From: F1-20-MAGs119 sp964556145
Lineage (GTDB): Bacteria; Actinomycetota; Acidimicrobiia; Acidimicrobiales; Ilumatobacteraceae
Direction of reading: 5' to 3'
DNA length: 42,691 nt
Assembly (NCBI GenBank): GCA_964556145.1
Contig: CAZKVD010000004.1
Span: 1 to 42,691 of the forward strand
Shown here: piece after piece, positions 1-6,486 of the stretch
How the letters are laid out: each line of letters opens with the position of its first letter
Position numbering within the stretch: the stretch's first letter is position 1
Program-made: the position numbers and the translations under genes
Notes under the pieces: generated by a model
What the model saw: the letters and a program-made list of their open reading frames with translations, nothing else
What the model was told of the DNA's origin: nothing
Databases searched by the model: none

Positions 1-55
1 CGACGACCACAACGTCGGCGACCTCTTCCCACTCGGAACCCCAGATGTCTCCCAT
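1..55 (-). CDS. FAD-dependent oxidoreductase, N-terminus only (runs off left edge)
   Basis: Only the first 18 codons are in the window. The peptide begins MGDIWGSEWEEVADVVVV; the run DVVVV is how the first beta strand of an FAD-binding Rossmann fold usually begins in fumarate reductase/3-ketosteroid dehydrogenase-type flavoproteins. The start is the only in-frame ATG after an upstream in-frame TAG, and a TACCGT box lies 6 nt before it, as expected for a leaderless message. The assignment rests on very few residues and on the oxidative catabolic neighbours to the right. Another Rossmann-type protein is possible. Confidence 0.5.
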   Translation of the reverse strand, partial: MGDIWGSEWEEVADVVVV

Positions 56-61
56 GACCCA

Positions 62-67
62 ACGGTA
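62..67 (-). promoter_or_regulatory. Leaderless -10 box (TACCGT) of the left-edge flavoprotein
   Basis: On the minus strand TACCGT is followed by 6 nt and then the ATG at 55. The spacing matches the series of TANNNT boxes across this window, so transcription probably begins at or next to the start codon. Confidence 0.45.
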
Positions 68-104
68 ATAATCGGCGTTGCGGCGCTGGATGTCGGACGT
101 TCGC

Positions 105-110
105 TACCCT
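105..110 (+). promoter_or_regulatory. Leaderless -10 box (TACCCT) of the small zinc-ribbon gene
   Basis: TACCCT is followed by 7 nt and the ATG at 118. There is no Shine-Dalgarno sequence. The same hexamer and spacing occur before ispD. Confidence 0.5.
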
Positions 111-117
111 CGGCGCC

Positions 118-279
118 ATGCAGGACGACGCGGTGAAGGCTGCACAACCGGAAGCCAAGAAACCCGTGCTGCAGTGCAGTGAGTGCGGCTCGCCGTATGC
201 ACGGCAGTGGCACACGGCCGACGGCGTGGCGACGCTGTGCCCCACGTGCGCGCAGTTCTTCGGCTTGGGGTGCCCCTAG
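118..279 (+). CDS. Small zinc-ribbon protein (53 aa)
   Basis: A 53-residue reading frame with two CxxC knuckles, CSEC (C20, C23) and CPTC (C41, C44), and a fifth cysteine at C52. The 17-residue gap between the pairs fits a treble-clef or rubredoxin-like zinc ribbon. The first 18 residues are charged and probably disordered. Its exact family is not recognised, so the function (nucleic-acid binding, or a small metal-binding accessory protein) is open. It is monocistronic, divergent from the flavoprotein gene and convergent with the SalK-like gene, whose stop lies 14 nt away. The ATG is supported by a TACCCT box 7 nt upstream. Confidence 0.65.
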   Translation: MQDDAVKAAQPEAKKPVLQCSECGSPYARQWHTADGVATLCPTCAQFFGLGCP

Positions 280-293
280 ACCAGCCGTAGAGG

Positions 294-1199
294 TCAGATG
301 CGCCGAGCGCGCGCGGCCGGCATCCAATTCGGTCCGGCGGTTGTGTCGATGTGATCGACGAATCGTTGGCCCACCGGTTCGATGAGGTCGAGAAAACGCA
401 GCGTGTTGTCGTGACCGAACGTCTGCCAGCAACGTGCGCACAGTCGGTTGGTCTCTTCCTCGAGCCATTGCCGGAATTCGATACCAGCACGATTGACGAT
501 GCCATCAGTGACCCAGCCCCGCGTGGACAGAGATGTCAACGCAGCAGAGATCTGGTCGTCGTTCGCACCGCGGCTGCGGGGAATCCATTCCTTTGGGTAT
601 CCCATCCAAGCGTCGTGCAACAGACCCGCTTCGACTCCGTCGATTGCATGTGCGGAGAGAAGCCCCCAGTGGGTGTCCCCACGCCATTCACGCAAAGCAT
701 TGACGGCCAACCAGGCTGAAACGACGGGGTCATTTTCGGCTCGTGGCCAGGCACGGTGCGCGGCGAACAACACGCGGCCCGACGCAGGCATTGCATCGAC
801 CGTCCGCCAAAGCTCAGAACTCAAAGACGACAGACCGTCGCAGATTTCGGGAGCAAGTTCACGCAGGCCCTCGGCGACTGTTGCATTGCGGGCTTCGTAC
901 ACCCTGTCCCACGTCGTGGCGCCTGCAGCGAGGTCGAGTGAGAAGTGAATGAGAAACCGATCGATCGATCCGAAGGCTGCGGTGACCGCGTCGACGCCTG
1001 CGGCAGCCAGCGGTGCGGCCCGGTTTGCGATGTAGTGGCCGAGACCATCCTTCACACCGAGGTCGGCATGACGCGCCGCAGCACGTGGGTCCCAGTAGAT
1101 CCAGCCAATCAGTTGATGAGATGCAAATGCCGCACGTTGCGCAAGATCAAGCCACTCGGCAGAAGTCTCAGGCGCGGCCACGAATCGGATCGCTTCCAT
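294..1199 (-). CDS. SalK/SCO6745-family protein
   Basis: The 301-residue protein resembles the actinobacterial SalK/SCO6745 family. The signature near residues 56-75 has the pattern [GA]NRAAPL...V.A.FG, and the C-terminal third has a winged-helix look (TRGWVTDGIVNRAGIEFR) ending in a Cys-containing helix. Family members are often annotated as helix-turn-helix proteins, but their biochemical role is not established. It is the last gene of a minus-strand operon after the VOC and Rieske genes; its ATG lies 32 nt inside the VOC gene, so translation is probably coupled. Family call fairly confident; function unknown. Confidence 0.7.
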   Translation of the reverse strand: MEAIRFVAAPETSAEWLDLAQRAAFASHQLIGWIYWDPRAAARHADLGVKDGLGHYIANRAAPLAAAGVDAVTAAFGSIDRFLIHFSLDLAAGATTWDRVYEARNATVAEGLRELAPEICDGLSSLSSELWRTVDAMPASGRVLFAAHRAWPRAENDPVVSAWLAVNALREWRGDTHWGLLSAHAIDGVEAGLLHDAWMGYPKEWIPRSRGANDDQISAALTSLSTRGWVTDGIVNRAGIEFRQWLEEETNRLCARCWQTFGHDNTLRFLDLIEPVGQRFVDHIDTTAGPNWMPAARARRI

Positions 1200-1686
1200 C
1201 CCAACCGATTGCGGCGTCGGAAATCTTCTTGTAGCGCATCAAGTGCTCGGGTGCCGGGTCGATGAATTCGATGTGGGGAAATCCCGCGAATCCCTCCATG
1301 TAGAGGAACTCGAGGCCCCGTGCAACGCCACCCTGAACTTCGGCTGAACCCATGGCGCCGAAATGTCTGCGCGCTTGATTGAGATCGCACCAGTAACAAA
1401 CGTGATGCACGCCGGTGCCGCCGGCATCGAGGAACTCGGTGTAGATCGAGGGAATCGACATGTCGGGTTCGATGAGTTCGAGCTGCATGTCGCCCGACTG
1501 GGCAAGGCCGCCTTTTGCGTGCATTCGTGTCGGCTTGCCCCGATAAAAGGTGTCGGGAAAGTCCATCTCACCGATGAACCACGGTCCGATTCCGTAACGC
1601 TCGGCCCATTCGTGGGCTGCGGCTTCGATGTCGCGTACGACGAATGCGGTTTGGCGAATCGGGCCGAGCCAGGACGCGACGGTCAC
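1168..1686 (-). CDS. VOC/glyoxalase-superfamily protein
   Basis: A 172-residue single protein with two beta-alpha-beta-beta-beta halves typical of the vicinal oxygen chelate fold. The first half starts IRQTAFVVRDIEAAAHEWAE; the second starts GTGVHHVCYWC and ends with FPHIEFIDP. Candidate metal ligands include the His residues in GVHHV and PHIEF and the Glu in LELIEP. VOC proteins include dioxygenases, isomerases and epimerases, and the substrate cannot be read here. The GTG start overlaps the Rieske stop by 4 bases (GTGA), so it belongs to that operon and probably handles a product or analogue of the Rieske substrate. Confidence 0.75.
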   Translation of the reverse strand: MTVASWLGPIRQTAFVVRDIEAAAHEWAERYGIGPWFIGEMDFPDTFYRGKPTRMHAKGGLAQSGDMQLELIEPDMSIPSIYTEFLDAGGTGVHHVCYWCDLNQARRHFGAMGSAEVQGGVARGLEFLYMEGFAGFPHIEFIDPAPEHLMRYKKISDAAIGWDGSDPIRGRA

Positions 1687-3020
1687 CGGGCGCCCATGAA
1701 GTGATCGAGCCAGTCGTGGTAGTGCTGAACGCGCGCTTCTTCCTCGTTCAGCAACTGGCTGGTGAAACCACGTGAATGCATGCCCGACTGAATGTCACGG
1801 ATGAAATGGATGTCCTGGTCGACTGTTGCGTCCATCGTCTTGCGTCCCGCGATGACGTCTTCCTGGGTGAATTCATCGTGTTCGGGGCGGGGAATGGGCA
1901 ACAGATCCGAGTCCTTGAACGGTTTGAATTCGACACCCGCTCGCGTCGCAACGTCGGGGTTCGGCTGCAACTTGAAAGTGAACTTGTCCCAGTAGCACTT
2001 GTTCGGATCTGTGGGGTGGGGGCGCGCACGCATGACAAGGGCAGCCTCGGGCTGCACCGTCACCATGGTGTTGGGGAACAGGTTGTACTGCTCGATGTCG
2101 GTGAGGCGCGCATCGGTGAGGTCGTCGTAGTCGTAGCCGAGAGTCGGTCCCATCTCACGGCGGCGCTGCTGCATAGCGAGACGGAAGTCGAGCACATGGC
2201 CTTCGAAAGTGGTCGGGTCCATGCCGAACTTTTCGCACTGGGCGAGTTGGTAGAAGTTCATTGTCGGTGGCACCGGCATCGTGGAGTTGACCGTGTGGCC
2301 GAGAATCTCGACGCTTGTGTGGCCGTTGGCGTACAGCTCGACCTGCGCGGTGGGGCAGTCGAACAACATCGCATGCTGGGGATGGATGTGCTCGACGTGG
2401 TACAACTCGCCGAAATTGTCGAACACCGCTTTCCAGTTCGCCTCGAGGAACACCGTCTGGTCACCGACAAGAGTCATGCGCTCGAGATGAAACGGTGCGA
2501 GGCGTTCGGCAACGACACCCAACGACTCGAGCAGCGGCGGTGCACTGTTGTCCATGCACACGAAGACGAGCCCCATGAAGGTCTCACAGCGCACCTTGGG
2601 AAGCGAACGCTCCTCGCGGTTGACCCCACCCTCGAACAAGTGGTGACCCGGCACGACGACGAGGTGGCCGTCGGGGCGGTACGACCAACCGTGGTAAGGG
2701 CACACGAACGACTTCACGCAGCCACGTTCGGTGACACAGATTCGCGCTCCGCGGTGTTGGCACGCGTTGTACATGGCGTGGACGCCACCGTCTTGGCCAC
2801 GCGAGATGATGATTGATTCACGGCCAAGGTTGAACCTGACGAACTCGCCGGTTTCGCGGACGTCCTGCTCGAGGCAGGCGAAGAGCCACTGTTTGGGCCA
2901 CATCGTGTCGTATTCGCGTTGCATCCAGTCGGCCGACAAATAGCGCTCGGGCGTGATCGGCAACGACTGCACCGGCGCGGGTCCGTGATTGATGATTGGT
3001 TTGGGTCGTACGACTGCCAC
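1683..3020 (-). CDS. Rieske non-heme iron oxygenase, alpha subunit
   Basis: A 445-residue aromatic-ring-hydroxylating dioxygenase alpha subunit. The Rieske [2Fe-2S] ligands are C87-x-H89 (CQHRG) and C107-x2-H110 (CPYHGW). The mononuclear iron site is DNFGELYHVEHIH, with H208 and H213 as iron ligands and an Asp expected in the C-terminal domain. A longer open frame runs to 3200, but GTG at 3020 is chosen: it has a strong AGGGGG ribosome-binding site 6 nt upstream, and the extension would overlap the divergent regulator. No ferredoxin, reductase or beta subunit is adjacent, so electrons must come from elsewhere. First gene of an operon with the VOC and SalK-like genes. Substrate unknown; nearby P450 and acyl-CoA dehydrogenase genes suggest a steroid, terpenoid or aromatic compound. 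Confidence 0.9.
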   Translation of the reverse strand: MAVVRPKPIINHGPAPVQSLPITPERYLSADWMQREYDTMWPKQWLFACLEQDVRETGEFVRFNLGRESIIISRGQDGGVHAMYNACQHRGARICVTERGCVKSFVCPYHGWSYRPDGHLVVVPGHHLFEGGVNREERSLPKVRCETFMGLVFVCMDNSAPPLLESLGVVAERLAPFHLERMTLVGDQTVFLEANWKAVFDNFGELYHVEHIHPQHAMLFDCPTAQVELYANGHTSVEILGHTVNSTMPVPPTMNFYQLAQCEKFGMDPTTFEGHVLDFRLAMQQRRREMGPTLGYDYDDLTDARLTDIEQYNLFPNTMVTVQPEAALVMRARPHPTDPNKCYWDKFTFKLQPNPDVATRAGVEFKPFKDSDLLPIPRPEHDEFTQEDVIAGRKTMDATVDQDIHFIRDIQSGMHSRGFTSQLLNEEEARVQHYHDWLDHFMGAR

Positions 3021-3049
3021 GTGATGCCCCCTCGCGAAGTCCCTGAGAA

Positions 3050-3055
3050 ACCCTA
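3050..3055 (-). promoter_or_regulatory. Candidate -10 box (TAGGGT) of the Rieske operon
   Basis: On the minus strand TAGGGT lies 29 nt before the GTG at 3020, leaving room for a short leader that carries the AGGGGG ribosome-binding site. It lies 4 bp from the divergent regulator's -10 box, so the two promoters almost touch. Confidence 0.35.
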
Positions 3056-3059
3056 CCGC

Positions 3060-3065
3060 TAGCAT
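3060..3065 (+). promoter_or_regulatory. Leaderless -10 box (TAGCAT) of the wHTH regulator
   Basis: TAGCAT is followed by 7 nt and the ATG at 3073, in the 52-bp gap shared with the divergent Rieske operon. Confidence 0.5.
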
Positions 3066-3072
3066 TTGACCC

Positions 3073-3411
3073 ATGCCGAGGTCGACGACAGCCGGCGCCG
3101 CAGCGCGTTCCGCCAAGGCGGCTGATGACCCGAAGAAGCCGTGGACGTTCCTCTCGAACCACGGCCACGTTCTCGTCTGCATTGCGCAGAACCCCGACAT
3201 ACGTATCTCCGAGATTGCCGATCTGGTGGGAATCGGCGAGCGGGCGACTCATCGCATCGTGCAGGACCTGGTTGAGGGCGGCTACGTGGTGCGCACACAT
3301 GTGGGTCGCCGAAACACCTACTCGGTCGACTTCAGTCGATCGTTTCGCCACCCCCTTGAATCCGATCACGCGATCGGCGACGTCTTTCGGGTTCTGGCAA
3401 GACGCCCCTAG
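3073..3411 (+). CDS. Winged-helix transcriptional regulator
   Basis: A 112-residue protein with a basic N-terminus followed by a compact winged helix-turn-helix. WTFLSNHGHVLVCIAQNP forms helix 1, RISEIADLVGIGERATHRIV the helix-turn-helix, and GYVVRTHVGRRNTYSVD the wing. A short helix rich in RHPLES follows. The layout resembles small MarR/IclR-like single-domain regulators common in actinobacteria. No ligand domain is present. It is divergent from the Rieske operon over 52 bp and upstream of the monooxygenase/P450 operon, so control of one or both is a reasonable inference. Confidence 0.75.
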   Translation: MPRSTTAGAAARSAKAADDPKKPWTFLSNHGHVLVCIAQNPDIRISEIADLVGIGERATHRIVQDLVEGGYVVRTHVGRRNTYSVDFSRSFRHPLESDHAIGDVFRVLARRP

Positions 3412-3445
3412 GTGCCTCGCCTGAACCGTCGCGTGCTTGGTTGTC

Positions 3446-3451
3446 TAGGGT
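3446..3451 (+). promoter_or_regulatory. Candidate -10 box (TAGGGT) of the ABM-P450-ACAD operon
   Basis: TAGGGT lies 19 nt before the GTG at 3471, leaving a short leader with the GGGGGGAAG ribosome-binding site. Identical to the hexamer proposed for the Rieske operon, which would suit co-regulation. Confidence 0.35.
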
Positions 3452-3470
3452 TTGCGTGGGGGGAAGTTAC

Positions 3471-3881
3471 GTGGCGACTTTGCTGGCACACATCACCATC
3501 AAGCCGGGACAAGAGGCGCGGTTCGAAGAACTCGCTCGCGAGATGTACGCGGGAACGCACGCTCACGAAAAGGACGTGCGTCGTTACGAGTACTGGCGCG
3601 GGGCCGAGCCCCGTACGTACTACTGCCTCGAATCCTTCGCCGACCTGAACGGCTTTCTCGATCATCAGACGAGCCCTCATCACGAAGGCCACGGGCCCGC
3701 CTTGCGCGACGTCATCGAATCGATGCGACTGGAATGGGTTGATCCCATCACGAATGCGTCGCCGTTGGCGCCGACGAATGACCAGCCGTTGCCCGATGGT
3801 GCGAGTGAATTGAAGCGCGAGAAGTACCCACGGTTCGCAAAGGTCGCCGCTGCGTGGTGGTCGGAACTCAGGAAGAGCTGA
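3471..3881 (+). CDS. Antibiotic-biosynthesis-monooxygenase (ABM) domain protein
   Basis: A 136-residue ferredoxin-like (dimeric alpha+beta barrel) protein. The N-terminal strand VATLLAHITIKPGQEARFEELAREMY, the central EKDVRRYEYWRG and the helix with HHEGHGPALRDVI match small cofactor-free quinol monooxygenases and heme-degrading-like ABM proteins. The frame is open from 3441, but GTG at 3471 is preferred because GGGGGGAAG sits just upstream. First gene of an operon with the P450 16 nt downstream and then the acyl-CoA dehydrogenase. A role in oxygenation or as a small accessory protein of the pathway is inferred. Confidence 0.7.
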   Translation: MATLLAHITIKPGQEARFEELAREMYAGTHAHEKDVRRYEYWRGAEPRTYYCLESFADLNGFLDHQTSPHHEGHGPALRDVIESMRLEWVDPITNASPLAPTNDQPLPDGASELKREKYPRFAKVAAAWWSELRKS

Positions 3882-3897
3882 CGGGGAGAAGCGATCA

Positions 3898-5154
3898 ATG
3901 TCCGACACGCCCGCGCACCCGCGTACACCCGAAGAGGTGAACTTCTTCGATCCTGCAACGCAGGAGAATTGGTACCCGAGCTACGACCTTCTTCGCGAAG
4001 AGGCGCCCGTCTGGCAGATGCCCGGCACCAACACCTACGTGCTCACGCGCTACGAGGACATCCACGACGTGTTGCGACGCACCGACGTGTTCATGCGCGG
4101 GGCCAGTGAGTCGACACCATCGGCCGGTGCATCGGCCGTCGTGAAAGAAATCTATGCAACAAAGGGATGGCCGCGCGCCAGCATGCTCGGCAGCAATCCC
4201 CCAGCACACAAGAAATACCGCGACATCGCAGATCCGTTCTTCACACCGGCCGGAGCGGAAAAGCGTCGCGGATTGATCACGCAGATCGTGAATGAACTGG
4301 TCGACGACTTTGCCGATGCGGGGGAGTGTGAATTCGTTTCGGCATTTGCCGTACCGCTGCCCGTGCGCGTGATCACCATCATGATGGGGTTCCGGCTCGA
4401 GGACATTCCGAAATTGAAGAAGTACTCCGAGGCGTGGGTGCTTCCGTTCCGCGGTGGGCTGACCGCCGAGGAAGAGGTCTATGCAGGGGAAACCGGCGTC
4501 GAGTTCCAGCACTTCATCCACGCAACGATGGAGGAGAAGAAGGCAAACCCGGATGACTCGGTGATTTCCCATTTCGTCAACGAGGCCCGCTTCGACGGTC
4601 AGCGCCCGCTCGAAGACCACGAGATCATCAACATGGTCGACCACCTCTACATCGGTGGCAACGAGACGACCACGTTCGCTCTCACATCGACCATGTGGTT
4701 GCTCCTCGACCGTGTGGGCGCCTACGACACCGTGCGCAATGATCCGGCGAAGATCAAGAACCTCGTCGAGGAAGGCCTGCGTTGCGAGTCACCGACAATG
4801 GGAATGGTGCGCAACGCGATCATCGACACCGAAGTAGGCGGCGTGAAGATTCCGAAGGGATCGAACCTCCACCTGCGCTATGCAGCCGGCAACCGTGACG
4901 AGCGGATGTTCAAGTGCCCGGCCGAGTTCGACCTGGACCGCAAAAATTCGGCTCGCCACATGGCGTTCTCCCTTGGGGAGACCCACTGCACGGGGGCGGG
5001 TCTGTCGCGCCTCGAGCAGAACGTTGCCTTCGACGTCCTGCTCAAGCGCCTTGCGAACCTAAGGTTCACACCGGAAAAGAACGATTTCTCGCACCACCCG
5101 AACGTCACGCTGCGTGCCATGAAAGAATTGCACCTGTCGTGGGATCCCTCTTGA
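3898..5154 (+). CDS. Cytochrome P450
   Basis: A 418-residue soluble bacterial P450. The oxygen-activating I-helix is GGNETTTF (residues 253-260), where Asn-Glu replaces the usual acidic/alcohol pair spacing. The K-helix ExxR is E292-R295, and the heme-ligand loop is FSLGETHCTGAG with C364 as thiolate. No membrane anchor is seen. ATG at 3898 has GGGGAGAAG upstream. It is 13 nt upstream of the acyl-CoA dehydrogenase. P450s in this setting often hydroxylate terpene or sterol side chains before beta-oxidation; that use is inferred. Ferredoxin partners are not encoded nearby. Confidence 0.92.
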   Translation: MSDTPAHPRTPEEVNFFDPATQENWYPSYDLLREEAPVWQMPGTNTYVLTRYEDIHDVLRRTDVFMRGASESTPSAGASAVVKEIYATKGWPRASMLGSNPPAHKKYRDIADPFFTPAGAEKRRGLITQIVNELVDDFADAGECEFVSAFAVPLPVRVITIMMGFRLEDIPKLKKYSEAWVLPFRGGLTAEEEVYAGETGVEFQHFIHATMEEKKANPDDSVISHFVNEARFDGQRPLEDHEIINMVDHLYIGGNETTTFALTSTMWLLLDRVGAYDTVRNDPAKIKNLVEEGLRCESPTMGMVRNAIIDTEVGGVKIPKGSNLHLRYAAGNRDERMFKCPAEFDLDRKNSARHMAFSLGETHCTGAGLSRLEQNVAFDVLLKRLANLRFTPEKNDFSHHPNVTLRAMKELHLSWDPS

Positions 5155-5167
5155 ACGGAGACACAAA

Positions 5168-6436
5168 ATGAGTACTGCAACGATGGAGTTCAACTACCCG
5201 GCGCAGGCCGAGGCGTACCGCGCAAAAGTGAAGACGTTCCTTGCCGAGAACCTTCCCGCGGGTTGGAAGGGAATCGGCGCGTTGTCGCGCGACGAGGCCT
5301 TCGAATTCACCAACCAATGGCGCAAAGTCCTCTACGCCAACGGCTTCCTCGCCGTGCAGTGGCCGACGGAATACGGCGGCCAAGGGCTTTCGTCGATGGA
5401 GATGGTGGTTCTCACCGAAGAGTTCTTCAAAGCAGGCGTGCCGACGGGTGGACACAACGACGGATTCGGGATTGCCATGCTCGGCAACACGCTGCTGGCC
5501 GTCGGCACCGAAGAACAAAAGCGTCACTACCTTCCGCGCATTCTTTCGGGCGAAGACCTGTGGTGCCAGGGTTACTCCGAACCAGCGGCGGGCTCCGACC
5601 TCGGCAACCTCGGATGTCGTGCAGTCCTCGACGGTGACGAGTGGATCATCAACGGCCAAAAGATCTGGACCACCGGTGGCCACCACGCCGACCATATCTT
5701 CGTTCTCGCACGCACGTCACCCGATGACGTCAAGCACAAGGGCATCACCTTTCTTCTGGTCGACATGCGCCAGCCGGGTGTCGAGGTGCGTCCCATCCGC
5801 ATGATGTCGGGCGAGTCGGAGTTCAACGAGGTGTTCTTCACCGATGCCCGTTGTCCGAAAGGCAACGTTGTCGGCGAGGTCAACGGCGGCTGGATGGTCG
5901 CGATGACGTTGCTCGGCAATGAACGTGGTGCAGGCGCAGCCATCAACGCGCTCTCGTTCCGCGCCGAACTCGACAAGCTCACTGCGATGATCAAGGAACG
6001 CGGTCTCACCGATGACCCGTACGTACGTCAACGTCTCGCCAAGGCACACACCAAGGTCGAGGTCATGCGATTCCTCGGATACCGGGCGCTCACCGCATTC
6101 CTGAACGGCAAGAAGCCCGGCCCTGACGCGTCGATCGGCAAGTTGTTCTGGAGCGAATACCACAAGGAAGTCACCGAACTTGCCGTCGACGTTCTCGGTG
6201 CCGACGCATTGACACCCAGTGGCACGCCCGCCCAGACCTACATCCGCTCCGACGCCGTCGGTTCGCCGAACTCCAGCGCCAGTTGGGTCGATGTCTTTCT
6301 GAACGCCCGCGCAGGAACGATCTACGCCGGCACCAGTCAGGTGCAGCGCGGCATCGTGGGCGAGCAGATTCTCGGCTTGCCGAAGGAACCCCGCGCCGAT
6401 GCAGGTCCGTGGCGCACGATCCCCGGCCACGGCTAA
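5168..6436 (+). CDS. Acyl-CoA dehydrogenase family protein
   Basis: A 422-residue FAD-dependent acyl-CoA dehydrogenase. The N-terminal helical domain contains WPTEYGGQG. The middle beta domain has CQGYSEPAAGSDLGN and WIINGQKIWTTGGHHADH, which line the flavin and substrate sites. The C-terminal helical domain ends with GTIYAGTSQVQRGIVGEQILGLP, the usual FadE-type terminus. It oxidises an acyl-CoA to the enoyl-CoA and passes electrons to ETF. It follows the P450 in an operon with GGAG upstream, so it probably acts on the CoA ester of an oxygenated compound. A nearby catalytic partner subunit, as in steroid FadE heteromers, is not present. Confidence 0.9.
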   Translation: MSTATMEFNYPAQAEAYRAKVKTFLAENLPAGWKGIGALSRDEAFEFTNQWRKVLYANGFLAVQWPTEYGGQGLSSMEMVVLTEEFFKAGVPTGGHNDGFGIAMLGNTLLAVGTEEQKRHYLPRILSGEDLWCQGYSEPAAGSDLGNLGCRAVLDGDEWIINGQKIWTTGGHHADHIFVLARTSPDDVKHKGITFLLVDMRQPGVEVRPIRMMSGESEFNEVFFTDARCPKGNVVGEVNGGWMVAMTLLGNERGAGAAINALSFRAELDKLTAMIKERGLTDDPYVRQRLAKAHTKVEVMRFLGYRALTAFLNGKKPGPDASIGKLFWSEYHKEVTELAVDVLGADALTPSGTPAQTYIRSDAVGSPNSSASWVDVFLNARAGTIYAGTSQVQRGIVGEQILGLPKEPRADAGPWRTIPGHG

Positions 6437-6474
6437 GCACAGGCGGGCGACTTCCTTCAGGTTGATTCCTGATT

Positions 6475-6480
6475 TAAATT
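6475..6480 (+). promoter_or_regulatory. Leaderless -10 box (TAAATT) of the Ig-repeat lipoprotein
   Basis: TAAATT is followed by 6 nt and the GTG at 6487. It is the most AT-rich of the boxes in this window and supports the GTG start, which has no clear Shine-Dalgarno sequence. Confidence 0.5.
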
Positions 6481-6486
6481 GGACGG

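Noticed and set aside
1776..2816. 346-codon open frame on the plus strand opposite the Rieske gene
   Set aside because: Antisense shadow created by high GC; the opposite strand encodes a complete Rieske oxygenase with all iron ligands.
3021..3200. N-terminal extension of the Rieske oxygenase to 3200
   Set aside because: It would overlap the divergent regulator and its promoter; the GTG at 3020 has a strong ribosome-binding site and gives the family's usual length.
3900..5154. Possible unusual P450 because the I-helix reads GGNETTT rather than AGxDT
   Set aside because: GGNETT is a known variant in actinobacterial sterol/terpene P450s (for example CYP125-like), so it is not treated as a defect.
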